Assembly (NCBI RefSeq): GCF_014323665.1
Contig: NZ_JABVEB010000001.1
Span: forward strand, 372,001 to 436,000
From: Actinomadura sp. HBU206391
GTDB taxonomy: Bacteria; Actinomycetota; Actinomycetes; Streptosporangiales; Streptosporangiaceae
Direction: 5' to 3'
DNA length: 64,000 nucleotides
The notes under the pieces were generated by a model. The model was not told the DNA's origin. It ran no database searches and was given only the letters and a program-made list of their open reading frames with translations. Made by a program: the position numbers and the translations under genes. Shown piece by piece: positions 1 through 8,101 of the stretch. The number at the start of each line of letters is the position of its first letter. Position 1 is the first letter of the stretch.

Positions 1-333
1 GGCACCCGGGTCGACCCCGCCTCGCTGACTCCGCGCGACCATCAGGCGGCGCAGGCCGTACAGGAGGTCGCCGAGGAACTCGGGGTGACCGCGTCGCAGG
101 TCGCGATCGCCTGGACCCGCACGAGGTCCCGCGCGGTACATCCGATCATCGGCTCGCGCAACGCCGAGCAGCTCGCGGACAACCTGGCCGCCATCGACGT
201 CACCCTGCCGGCCGAAGCGGTGGATCGCCTGGAGTCGGCGGTGACGTTCGACCTGGGCTACCCGACCGACATGAACACCGGGCCCCGCCCATGGCTGCAC
301 GGCGACGGGAAGGCCAGGCTGGAGGGCCGCTGA
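1..333 (+). CDS. Aldo/keto reductase, C-terminal part (5' end outside window)
   Basis: The frame is open from base 1, so only the last 110 codons are visible. They hold the end of an aldo/keto reductase barrel: an AIAWTR helix, then IIGSRNAEQLADNLAA, the segment that in this family binds the phosphate end of NADPH, then the closing helix. Known members reduce aldehydes and ketones in the cytosol with NADPH; the substrate cannot be told from the tail. The catalytic Asp-Tyr-Lys-His set would lie upstream of the window. The next gene starts 135 bases later on the same strand, so co-transcription is possible but not shown. Confidence 0.85.
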   Translation, partial: GTRVDPASLTPRDHQAAQAVQEVAEELGVTASQVAIAWTRTRSRAVHPIIGSRNAEQLADNLAAIDVTLPAEAVDRLESAVTFDLGYPTDMNTGPRPWLHGDGKARLEGR

Positions 334-468
334 AGTGTCGTGCCACGCGACGGACAACGCACAATGGTGGATGATCCAGCAGGGCATTCTGTAACGGGTG
401 AGGGGGACGAAACGCTCCCTGTAGAAGAACGCGTGCGACCGAACCGAAGAACGAGGATTCACTCTCGA

Positions 469-1200
469 ATGAGCTTTTCCGACCCGCTGGGCGCGGCGAC
501 CGTCGCCCGGTTCGGGCTCTGCCGGCCGAACGAGCAGTTGCTCTGGGCCACCTATCGGAAGGTCCTCCATTACGACATCGAAGGGCTGGAGGCCTCCGGC
601 CGACGCCGGAAGGGCCCTCTGCGCCGGGGAGGGTACGACGTGGTCGCCTCGGCCGTCAGCGGAGTGCACGAGATCCTTGGGGGTGACGGCATTTTGGGCG
701 CGGGCCCTCCGGCGCCTGACCTGCTCGTGTTCGGACCGGCGCCGGGTTGCCATGCCCACCAGGCCGGAGCCGGGATCGCGGCTCCCGGCCGTCCGCAGAA
801 GCGCCTGTGGGTGCTGACCTCGACCCGGCTGGCCGTGTTCAAGGTCGGTGGTCCGCAATCGGGAGAGCCGGAGGACGGGTCGCTCGTGGACAAGGCGGCC
901 AGGTTCGGCAAGGGACTCGTGGACGCGGGCAAGGGCATCGCCGAGCTCGCCACCGACACCAGGGAGAGATACGGCGACAACATCGAGGGTGAGCCGATCA
1001 CCGCGCCCGAGTGGTCGACTGTCACCGAATTCCGGCGCGAACACATCGCCGGTGTGGCGGTGGTCGAGCGAGGCGACGAACGTAACAGGCCCTGCATTCG
1101 GGTGTCGCTCATGGACGGTTCCGGGTTCGACTTCCTGCTCCCCGAGGGCGATCCGGCGATGCTCGAGTACATCGCCGTCCTGACGAGCGGTACGCGATGA
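469..1200 (+). CDS. Unknown protein, first gene of a coupled pair
   Basis: A 243-residue protein with no family I recognise. I chose the ATG opening MSFSDPLGAATVARFG; the frame stays open upstream to 340, but that part is low in coding character. The middle (LWVLTSTRLAVF) resembles proteins that hold a PH-like or bacterial SHOCT/YdbT-type strand pattern, and residues about 145-170 form a Lys/Ala/Gly amphipathic stretch (KAARFGKGLVDAGKGIAEL). No signal peptide or membrane helix is evident. Its TGA overlaps the ATG of the next gene (ATGA), so both are probably translated together and may form one complex. Function unknown. Confidence 0.7.
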   Translation: MSFSDPLGAATVARFGLCRPNEQLLWATYRKVLHYDIEGLEASGRRRKGPLRRGGYDVVASAVSGVHEILGGDGILGAGPPAPDLLVFGPAPGCHAHQAGAGIAAPGRPQKRLWVLTSTRLAVFKVGGPQSGEPEDGSLVDKAARFGKGLVDAGKGIAELATDTRERYGDNIEGEPITAPEWSTVTEFRREHIAGVAVVERGDERNRPCIRVSLMDGSGFDFLLPEGDPAMLEYIAVLTSGTR

Positions 1201-1781
1201 ACGCGGCCGTCGAGAAGGACGACAAGACCCTCGAGAAAGAGCTGACCAGGCACTGGCTGCGGCCGGGCGAGCGACTCCTGTTCGGCTGCGCCCCGATCCA
1301 CGGGTACGTCCTCGCGCAGATCGCAGCCGAGACGCGGCACCCGCACGAACCACTCCGCCAGATGCCGACGCTGAAGCCGGCCCCGTGTCTGTGGCCGCTT
1401 CCCGCGAAGAGCGTGCTCGACCACTGGACCGACGATCCGACTGTGGGCTTCTTCGTGCAGGCACAGCATCAGGACCAGCACGCCGTCCACTTCGGCGATC
1501 ATTTGGCGCACAGCAAGGGCGAGGCCCGCCTGGTGCTGAGCAGCCAACGCATCTCGATCGTCTACCCGACGAACCTCCTGCACGCCCCCGCTCCCGGAGC
1601 ACCGCGGTTCACGACGTTCTGTGAGCTCCCCGTGGGGCAGGTGCGAGGTCTCTCCGCGCCCTTCGCCGGCCGAAGCGTTCCTCCGGTCCAGGTGATCGGG
1701 GTCGATTTCGTCGACGGCTCGACCCTGCATCTGCGCGACCCCCTGGCCGGCCTCCTCGTACACCGCGCCCAGAGCCGATAG
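1197..1781 (+). CDS. Unknown protein, second gene of a coupled pair
   Basis: A 194-residue protein whose ATG overlaps the stop of the preceding gene by four bases. Both share a phrase near the N-terminus (RPGERLLFG here, RPNEQLLWA there) and a strand motif of the type VLSSQRISIVY versus VLTSTRLAVF, so the two look like diverged relatives rather than unrelated neighbours. No signal peptide or membrane helix is visible. I infer a paralogous, co-translated pair that may form a hetero-oligomer. Function unknown. It is followed by a 24-base gap to the convergent MazF gene. Confidence 0.7.
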   Translation: MNAAVEKDDKTLEKELTRHWLRPGERLLFGCAPIHGYVLAQIAAETRHPHEPLRQMPTLKPAPCLWPLPAKSVLDHWTDDPTVGFFVQAQHQDQHAVHFGDHLAHSKGEARLVLSSQRISIVYPTNLLHAPAPGAPRFTTFCELPVGQVRGLSAPFAGRSVPPVQVIGVDFVDGSTLHLRDPLAGLLVHRAQSR

Positions 1782-1805
1782 GCGATCAGCCCGCGGGGGC
1801 GCGGG

Positions 1806-2153
1806 TCAGAGGCTCAGATGGAGACGGAGGGCGTCGTCCAGCAGTCGGAGCGTTGATCCGGGTACGACGCCGATGCGTCGTTGCAGCCTGTCGCGTGCGA
1901 CTGAGCGGACCTGCTCCGCCTGCGCTTTCGAGTCCGCCTTGAGCCCGCATTCCGATGCGCTGAGTGCCACCTGGAAGGGAAAGACTTTCTCGACGTTGGA
2001 AGTCACGGGCACAACCGTGATCACGCCGCGTCCAGTCCGGTCCGCGATGCGGTTCGCGGCGTCATTGCTGACGATCACTGCGGGCCGGAGCTTGTTCGCT
2101 TCACATCCGCGTGCCGGGTCCAGATCAACCAGGTAGACGTCACCTCGCCGCAT
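1806..2153 (-). CDS. mazF: MazF/PemK-family endoribonuclease toxin
   Basis: A 115-residue toxin of the MazF/PemK/CcdB fold. It opens with RRGDVYLVDLDP, the typical first strand, followed by KLRPAVIVSNDAAN (the RP-x-V-V/I-V-S/Q loop with the catalytic Arg) and TVVPVTSN (the conserved Thr). Known members cut single-stranded mRNA or tRNA in the cytosol and are blocked by a small antitoxin. I start at the ATG giving MRRGDV; an in-frame ATG at 2165 adds MGSP. It overlaps the antitoxin gene upstream, the usual order for translational coupling. An active toxin is expected, as no key residue is missing. Confidence 0.92.
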   Translation of the reverse strand: MRRGDVYLVDLDPARGCEANKLRPAVIVSNDAANRIADRTGRGVITVVPVTSNVEKVFPFQVALSASECGLKADSKAQAEQVRSVARDRLQRRIGVVPGSTLRLLDDALRLHLSL

Positions 2154-2370
2154 CGGCGATCCCATCCGCCGAGGTCGCGTCCCAGATGGCGGTGTCCTCC
2201 CCGCCGTCCCACTCCTGCCATGCCGCTGCGTAGGCGTCTTCGAGATCTACCGAACGAAGCAGCGCGACGGCCTGGTGCAGTACGGCCGACCTGGACTTGG
2301 CTCCGGTCCGAGCCGCGTAGTCATCGATGAAGGCGACATCTTCGTCAGGGATGCTCACACCGACTTTCAT
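2140..2370 (-). CDS. mazE: MazE-like ribbon-helix-helix antitoxin
   Basis: A 76-residue protein directly upstream of, and overlapping, the MazF gene. The N-terminal half (MKVGVSIPDEDVAFIDDYAA, then SRSAVLHQAV) has the strand-helix-helix pattern of actinobacterial MazE antitoxins that bind DNA as dimers. The acidic, Trp-containing C-terminal tail (AAAWQEWDGGEDTAIWD) is what in this family lies in the toxin's active site. The pair is expected to repress its own promoter; TACTGACG-TACTGACC sits just upstream (2389-2404) and could be part of the operator. Family assignment is firm; the operator is inference. Confidence 0.9.
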   Translation of the reverse strand: MKVGVSIPDEDVAFIDDYAARTGAKSRSAVLHQAVALLRSVDLEDAYAAAWQEWDGGEDTAIWDATSADGIADAAR

Positions 2371-2380
2371 ACCATCGATG

Positions 2381-2446
2381 CTACTGACGTACTGACCATT
2401 CGGCCAGTTCGGTGGGAAGGTCAGTTGGTAAGGACGTCTTCGTCAC
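2381..2446 (-). CDS. Possible 21-codon ORF between the TerD-type gene and mazEF
   Basis: A GTG overlaps the TGA of the upstream DUF4236-TerD gene (GTGA) and opens a 21-residue frame, TKTSLPTDLPTELAEWSVRQ after the start, that ends 10 bases before mazE. It may be a short coupling or leader ORF that carries ribosomes from the upstream gene to the antitoxin, or a chance frame. No homologue is known to me. It has no ribosome binding site of its own beyond the overlap. Confidence 0.3.
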   Translation of the reverse strand: MTKTSLPTDLPTELAEWSVRQ

Positions 2447-4133
2447 TCGACGTTGACGCCGTGCGCGCGGGCCAGTTCGTTCAAGCCGCCGGCCCATCCC
2501 TGGCCGACGGCGCGAAGCTTCCATACCGGGTGGCCGTTGACGGTGTGCCGGTAGAGCTCTGTCGTGATCATTGCGCTGATGCTCGGGTCGGTAGGGGGTT
2601 CGAACTGCCACGTCTCGCCGGTGGCGCACTTGATCTGGAGGGACGCGTGCGTGAGGGCTCCGCAGGTGAGTTCGGTATCCACGTCCATGTTGATGGAGAC
2701 CACGACCCGCTGGACATGGGTCGGCAGTGCGGACAGGTGGATGGTGGCTCGTTCGACGCTGCCCGGTCCCTCGGTCTTCTTGCCCACCAGGCGTGCCGCG
2801 CCGTGGGCGGCGGTGGGCTGATGGTAGAAGACGAAGTCCTCATCGCCGGTGACGCGCCCGTCCGCACCGGTCAGCAGCAGCGTCAGGTCCGCGTCCGCCC
2901 CTGCGGAGGTGAAGGCCACGACCAGGCCCTGGTACGCGTCTTCGGGCAGGACCAGTGTCTGACCCGGAGCCAGGAGCACGGGCGGCTCATGGCGCGGAGC
3001 CGGGTGAGCACTCCCTTGAGCCGGCCGAGCCGGCCGAGGAGACTGAGGAGGCGGCGGAGCCGGGGCGGTCTCCTGCTTCCAGTGAGCGAAAGGCCGCACC
3101 TGGTAGGGGTCCCCCTGCATGCGGGTCCGTACGGGTACGGCCACCGCGGGTCCGGCCTCCACCTCGTTCACAGATGGCTCCTCGGTGCCGGGCACGTCCT
3201 GGGCGTTGTCCAGTAGAGCCCGCAGCCCCGGCTGCCGATCGATGTCCAGGGGCTTGACCGAGGTGGACAGGTCGACCGATGAGGTCGTGGAGACCGAGCA
3301 GGCCACGTCCTGTCCGACGTCCAGGAAACGCAAGGCGTCCTGTGGCTCTTGCCACCGGGCGGACTCGATCGCGTCGCGAGTCCACCGACCGTACGCGACG
3401 ATGCCGAGGCGCTGCGTGTCGGGCATACGAGTCAAGACCGCCAGGTCGATGGCCCTGATGCCCGGTGCGGTCGCGAACGCCTCCTTGAGCGTCGCGATCA
3501 CATTGGAGCCCATCATGGTGAGCCACCACAGCACGCGGTCGTGTCCGGACAGCTTCTTCAGCGTGGGCTGCCCGCCGGGTGTCAGGCCCGGGGTCTGGTG
3601 GGGCAGCGTGTCGAGGTCGTACTGGCGCATCAATACCGACAAGACCGTGCCCTCGACCCCGACCGCGCAACCTGCCACCGGGTTGTCGGAGAAGGCGGCG
3701 TTCACCACTTCGCAGACGGTGTCCTGGTCGTTACCGATGAGCTCTTGCCACCACTCATCGGCATCGGCCGTCAGCTGCTGATGCATCTGGTGCAGCCGTG
3801 CCTGTTCGGCGGCCAGATAGGCGGCCGCGTCCTGCTCTGCTCTCTGCCTCGCCGCTGCCCGGTCGGCCCGCGCGAACCTGCCCACACCCTGCAGATGAGC
3901 TGGGCAGGCGACGGCGTGATGGAACGAGTTCGCGCGGACCGGCGCGTGGCCGTGCTCGTCCGGTTCCCGTCCGCGGATGTCGAGGCGTAGAACGGCCCCA
4001 TCCCGGTGTAGACCCGCGTACCGCCGGGCCCAATGCCGACCCGCGCTGCCCGAGGCCTCACGGACGTCCGTACACCTCGCTTCGACACACGCACCCTCAA
4101 GCCGGGAATACCGACACGAAAGCCGAACCCCAT
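2443..4133 (-). pseudogene. DUF4236-TerD fusion gene, frame broken near 3898
   Basis: Two parts of one gene lie in different frames. The first, from the ATG at 4133, encodes a DUF4236 domain (GFRVGIPGLRVRVSKRGVRT, then VGIGPGGTRVYTGMGPF). Near 3900 it reads PSPAQL and then loses sense. The second frame picks up at about 3897 with HLQGVGRFARADRAAARQRA and runs to 2443, ending in a TerD domain (about the last 180 residues: LLAPGQTLVLPED ... VVSINMDVDTEL). TerD domains bind calcium and belong to the ter stress system. In related actinomycete proteins, as I recall them, a longer linker joins PSPAQL to HLQGVG, so a linker deletion with frame change is the simplest reading; a sequencing error is the alternative. 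The gene is divergent from the large gene at 4345. Confidence 0.7.
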
Positions 4134-4344
4134 ACAGCCTCCCTGCTGCGATCTTCCACCACACGGCAGGCGTTGCGCACCTCAGAAAGGGTTGCCGACA
4201 GGCGCGAAGCCGTCCGGAGCCCCGGCGCACCCAGCCCGTCCGCGCCGACCAGCAAGAAGACTGAAAAAACGCACCTTGTCCGTTGTCTCTGCCACGATGC
4301 CACCCATGCCACGCATGCCAACGACACGGCAGGGAGAGCGGCGG

Positions 4345-7300
4345 ATGTGGGTTCCGGCGGGAGACGGGTACGAGCTGAGTCTCGACGGGGCGGAGCTGTC
4401 GTGCCGTGACGATCAGGGCCAGGTCTGTGAGCCGATCCCCCGGCGGGTGCTGGAGACCAGCGCCTACCCCGCCTGGGCGCTGATCCACGATCCGGGCAAT
4501 GCCGAAGCCGGCCTCGAGGTCGTCGCCGGTCTGGAGCGGGCGGCCCGCAGCAAGTCCAGCGACGCGGCGTCCACCTATGTGTGGCTGGCCCGCTCGCTGC
4601 CGGCTCCGCACCTCCCCGTCTTCTGGGAGCATGCCGGCCGAGCTCTGATCAGGGCGGGTGACGCCAAGCGCGCCGCCGTCGCGTTCGGCCGGGCGCGCGA
4701 GGCGGAGGACACGCACGCGCTGCACGTCGACGAGACCGTGTGGTCGGCGTCGCATCTGGAGTTCGCCGCGGCCGGGGCACTGAGCGCCAAGTCGACCGAC
4801 GCCTTCGCGGCCGGGCTGCGCGACCGGCTCGAACCGGTGCGCGCCCTCGAAGCGCTGACCGAACTGGCCGTGGTGCGCACGCGGAGCGGGTCACCGCCAT
4901 GGCCGGGGCTGGCCCGTCAGGTCACCGCGCTCGCCCGGGCCGCCGGGCGCGACGCGATCGCCGAGCAGCAGCGGCTGATCGAACGGCTCCTGCCGCTGCC
5001 CGCGATCCGCCAGACCCCGTTCGCCCTGTGGAAGGCCTGGCGGCCCGCGCTCGTCCCGCCGGCCAAGGCCACACCCGGGGTACGCGCCCTGCTGCTCGAC
5101 CTGTTCCCGGTCGCCGACGACATCGACGGCTGGTGGCTCGACCTCCTCGACGAGTGCGCGGCGCTGGCCGCCCTGACCGGCGACGACCCCTCCGGACCAG
5201 AGCCTCTCGACGGCGCGGCCGGCTGGCTCACCCGCGCCGTCCTACACCCCCAGCGGGTCCGCCGCGACCGGACCCGCCGGCCCCTGCCACGACAGCTCGC
5301 CGCACTCATCCCCAGGATGAGCGCGCGGCTCGCCGCCGACGCGACCCCCGTCCGGCTGGGCGAGTCCGACCGCTGGGACGGCCCGCACGGGTGGGATCGC
5401 TTTCTCCGCGTCATCGATGTACGGGTCCTGGAGGCATGCCTCGCACACGACGTGCCCGTGGCGCCTCCCGCCGAAGACACCTCACTCGGTCTCGACTACT
5501 GGATGTCCGACCGGGATCCGGGCGAGGACATCCCCGCGCTGGCCGCCGACCCCGACTTCGCCCCTCTGCTGCACAAGGCGATGGACCGCTACCGCGACCG
5601 CGGCGATCTCGAACGAGTTCCCGCGCTGCGTCCCCTGCTCCAGGCCGCGGTCGGCGGGCGGCCGACGGGTTCAGAGGCGATCCCACGGCATCCGCTGGAC
5701 GATGCCAAGGTCGCCCGCGCGCTCTATGGGCTGTCCGAGCGTTGGGTCTCCTCGAACGACAGCGGAATGCTTCGCGGCATCCAGCTCGCCGGCCGTCTCC
5801 TGGACGGCTCGCTGGCCCCGGACGCGCTGGAGCCGGATGGGTTCAGGGCGATGAACAGCTACTTGTGGTTGCCGTTCATCGGCCGGATCGGGGCGGTCGC
5901 GCTGCGCGCCGTGGCCGCGTCGACCCGCGTCGAACGCCGGGAGCGGCTGCTGGCCCTGCTGGAGGTCTGGGCCGAGACCCCGTTCGCCGACACCGGCGCC
6001 AGGCTGCGCACCGGTATCGCCGAGACCGAGCGGTCGGCCGTACGCGGTGAGCACGGCACGGCCGTCGCCGTCGGCTGGGCGGGCGAAGGGCGGCGCCGCT
6101 TCATCGACGTGCGCGACGGTGCGGGCGAACCGCCGTCGCTGGGACCCGTCACCGACGTCAACGATGTCCTCAAGGGGTGGGGCGGGGCCGACCGGCTGCG
6201 CCGCCTCGTCTCCCTCGTACGGGACCGCGGCCCCGTGCCGTGGGACCAGGAAGCAGTGGGCCTTCTCGCCCGGCGCACCGGGCTGAGCCGCCCCGCGGCG
6301 GCCCTCACCCTCGCCGGCGTTCCCGGCAGCGGGAGCTACAACCCACCGTTCCTGGACGCCAACGAGCGCAAGATCTTGCGGCTCAAGGCGGCGGAGGCCG
6401 ACGACGCCAGAGCGGAGCTCGGCAGGCTCACCGTCGAACAGCGGCTCGATCTGCTGGCGTCCGTACTGCCCGACGACCCCGCCGACCTGTGGGAGCCGGG
6501 CGGGCTCCACGCGGTGGCCGAGCGGGTGGCCGAGACGTGGACCGCGCAGTTCGGTCGCAGGGTCGGCGTGCCCGAGGCGACCGTGGCGGCGGCGGCGGCG
6601 CTCGGCTCCCGCCTGCCCGCCGCCGAGATGTGCGCGGCGCTCGCCGATCCCCGCGCCGTCCCCGTCCTCACCACCGACGTGGACTCCTGGCTCGAGAAGG
6701 GCAAGTACGGAATCACGATCACCAGCCTTGACCTGGCGGCCTGGAGGTTCGAGGAGCTCCTCAGCACTCTCACCCTGGGTGTCTGCTGGGCCTATGCCGA
6801 GCTGCCCGCCGGTGACCCGGTCAGGACCGGCGCTCCCGAGGCGGTGGAACTGCTGCGCGAGCGGCTGGCCCACTCGGGGCTGCTGCTGAAGGCGGGCAGC
6901 CCCGGCTTCCGTCACAAGACGATCGAGGACCTGCGCGCCCGATTCGGTGACGAGCCGTACCAGGGCCCGCAGCCGCTCGACGTGGACAGCGTCGACGATG
7001 GTCTGACCGTCGGCATCATGGGCTCTTACTCACCCGACCTGTTCTTCCGGCCCGCGCTCCTGGGCGAGGACGCGCGAACCCAGGCACTGCTCACCACGGC
7101 CTCGTACGGGAACTGGACGCTCACCGACGTCCGGTGGCTGCTCGGCGAGGCTTGCGACCGCATGATGGCGCGGATCCGATCCGGGGCACTTCCCGAGGGC
7201 GCCTACGAGGCGGACCCGCTGGCCGCCGTCCCCGACCTGGTGACGGAGGTCGCCGAGCGGTTCGGGCTGGAGCCCGACCCGGCCGCCCTCTACCTTCAGC

Positions 7301-7632
7301 TGCTGACGCTGCTGAGACCCACCGACCGGAACGTCCGTACCTGGAACGGCTGGAAACCGCCTCGGCACAAGGCCGCGGTGGCGGCACTGACCGGACGCGG
7401 CCTGGTGATCGAGGCCAAGCGGGCCCGGGCCGGACGCGAGGTGTTCCTGCCGGGCGGATGGGTCAACGCCGACAAGCCGCACCTTCCACTCGAATCATGG
7501 AAGGCGAAGCTGTACGGGCTGTCAGTCTCCGCCGACGGAAAGACCGGCGGCCTGTCCAGGCCGTGGCGGCCGCTGCCCGAGCTGTACGCCGCGGCCTGGC
7601 AGCGCGTCCTGGACGGTGATCAACCGGGCTGA
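4345..7632 (+). CDS. Large (1095-residue) protein of unknown function
   Basis: The frame is open from 4033, but I start at the ATG at 4345 (MWVPAGDGYELSLDG) because GGGAG lies nine bases before it and codon bias becomes typical there. The first 200 residues are Ala-rich helices of TPR-like type (WLARSLPAPHLPVFWEHAGRA, HVDETVWSASHLEFAAAGAL); the rest is long, helical and without a nucleotide-binding motif, signal peptide or membrane segment. A similar very large cytosolic protein is often annotated only as DNA-binding or hypothetical in actinomycetes, sometimes near MoxR/VWA genes, which are absent here. No function can be given. Confidence 0.8.
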   Translation: MWVPAGDGYELSLDGAELSCRDDQGQVCEPIPRRVLETSAYPAWALIHDPGNAEAGLEVVAGLERAARSKSSDAASTYVWLARSLPAPHLPVFWEHAGRALIRAGDAKRAAVAFGRAREAEDTHALHVDETVWSASHLEFAAAGALSAKSTDAFAAGLRDRLEPVRALEALTELAVVRTRSGSPPWPGLARQVTALARAAGRDAIAEQQRLIERLLPLPAIRQTPFALWKAWRPALVPPAKATPGVRALLLDLFPVADDIDGWWLDLLDECAALAALTGDDPSGPEPLDGAAGWLTRAVLHPQRVRRDRTRRPLPRQLAALIPRMSARLAADATPVRLGESDRWDGPHGWDRFLRVIDVRVLEACLAHDVPVAPPAEDTSLGLDYWMSDRDPGEDIPALAADPDFAPLLHKAMDRYRDRGDLERVPALRPLLQAAVGGRPTGSEAIPRHPLDDAKVARALYGLSERWVSSNDSGMLRGIQLAGRLLDGSLAPDALEPDGFRAMNSYLWLPFIGRIGAVALRAVAASTRVERRERLLALLEVWAETPFADTGARLRTGIAETERSAVRGEHGTAVAVGWAGEGRRRFIDVRDGAGEPPSLGPVTDVNDVLKGWGGADRLRRLVSLVRDRGPVPWDQEAVGLLARRTGLSRPAAALTLAGVPGSGSYNPPFLDANERKILRLKAAEADDARAELGRLTVEQRLDLLASVLPDDPADLWEPGGLHAVAERVAETWTAQFGRRVGVPEATVAAAAALGSRLPAAEMCAALADPRAVPVLTTDVDSWLEKGKYGITITSLDLAAWRFEELLSTLTLGVCWAYAELPAGDPVRTGAPEAVELLRERLAHSGLLLKAGSPGFRHKTIEDLRARFGDEPYQGPQPLDVDSVDDGLTVGIMGSYSPDLFFRPALLGEDARTQALLTTASYGNWTLTDVRWLLGEACDRMMARIRSGALPEGAYEADPLAAVPDLVTEVAERFGLEPDPAALYLQLLTLLRPTDRNVRTWNGWKPPRHKAAVAALTGRGLVIEAKRARAGREVFLPGGWVNADKPHLPLESWKAKLYGLSVSADGKTGGLSRPWRPLPELYAAAWQRVLDGDQPG

Positions 7633-8101
7633 GTCGATGACGCAGGGTCGCGGACGGCGCGTTACTCCGTACCGCTCGGTGTCACGTTCGATGTGGCGTC
7701 GGGAATATGCAATGCCGGCCGGGGCGTGGGGACTGGGTGGGGGCCGGGCTTGCGGTCGAGACGGGCTGAGGTACCGCCATCGCTACAGAGGGGCGTTTCG
7801 TGGTCCCCGTGCCGGAGCGGCTGAAGACCGCCACGGAGAGCCGGCGCGGCCGGGGCCCGCGCTGGACCGCTTCGTCGACGCGCACGCCCAGGCCCGCGGC
7901 GGCCGTGACACCCCTCCTGGCTGAGCGCCGCCCTGGAACAGTACGTCGATGGCTCTCGGGTTTGACCTTGGGGCCTGCTCGCCGCGCTGCCCTACTGGCG
8001 ACTTCTCGGGCTCCGCGCCCCACTGCGGCCGGGTTTCCTCGAACGGGTGGCCGACACCATCCATCGAGTCCCGGCCGCGACCCCCGCCGCCGGCGATCCG
8101 G
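7633..8101. other. Intergenic stretch with a possible decayed C-terminal fragment
   Basis: No complete gene is visible in these 469 bases. On the plus strand a frame open from 7966 to a TGA at 8116-8118 has good third-position GC and reads like a protein C-terminus (LLAALPYWRLLGLRAPL, then FLERVADTIHRVPA). It has no start codon and is cut by a stop just upstream, so it may be the tail of a lost gene. It would overlap the end of the convergent amidohydrolase gene by 17 bases. The family cannot be named. Confidence 0.35.

Noticed and set aside
570-1763. 397-codon minus-strand frame
   Set aside because: It is antisense to two coupled plus-strand genes with better codon bias and gives Arg/His/Pro-rich sequence without any family motif.
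2443-4133. Tellurite resistance gene
   Set aside because: A TerD domain alone does not give tellurite resistance, and no other ter gene is present.
2443-4755. A single 770-codon frame on the minus strand as one intact gene
   Set aside because: The part above 4133 is antisense to the large plus-strand gene and has no family sequence. The true N-terminal domain lies in another frame from 4133, so I call a broken fusion gene instead.
5671-6915. 414-codon minus-strand frame
   Set aside because: It lies opposite the 1095-residue gene and shows no conserved motif; long antisense frames are expected at this GC content.
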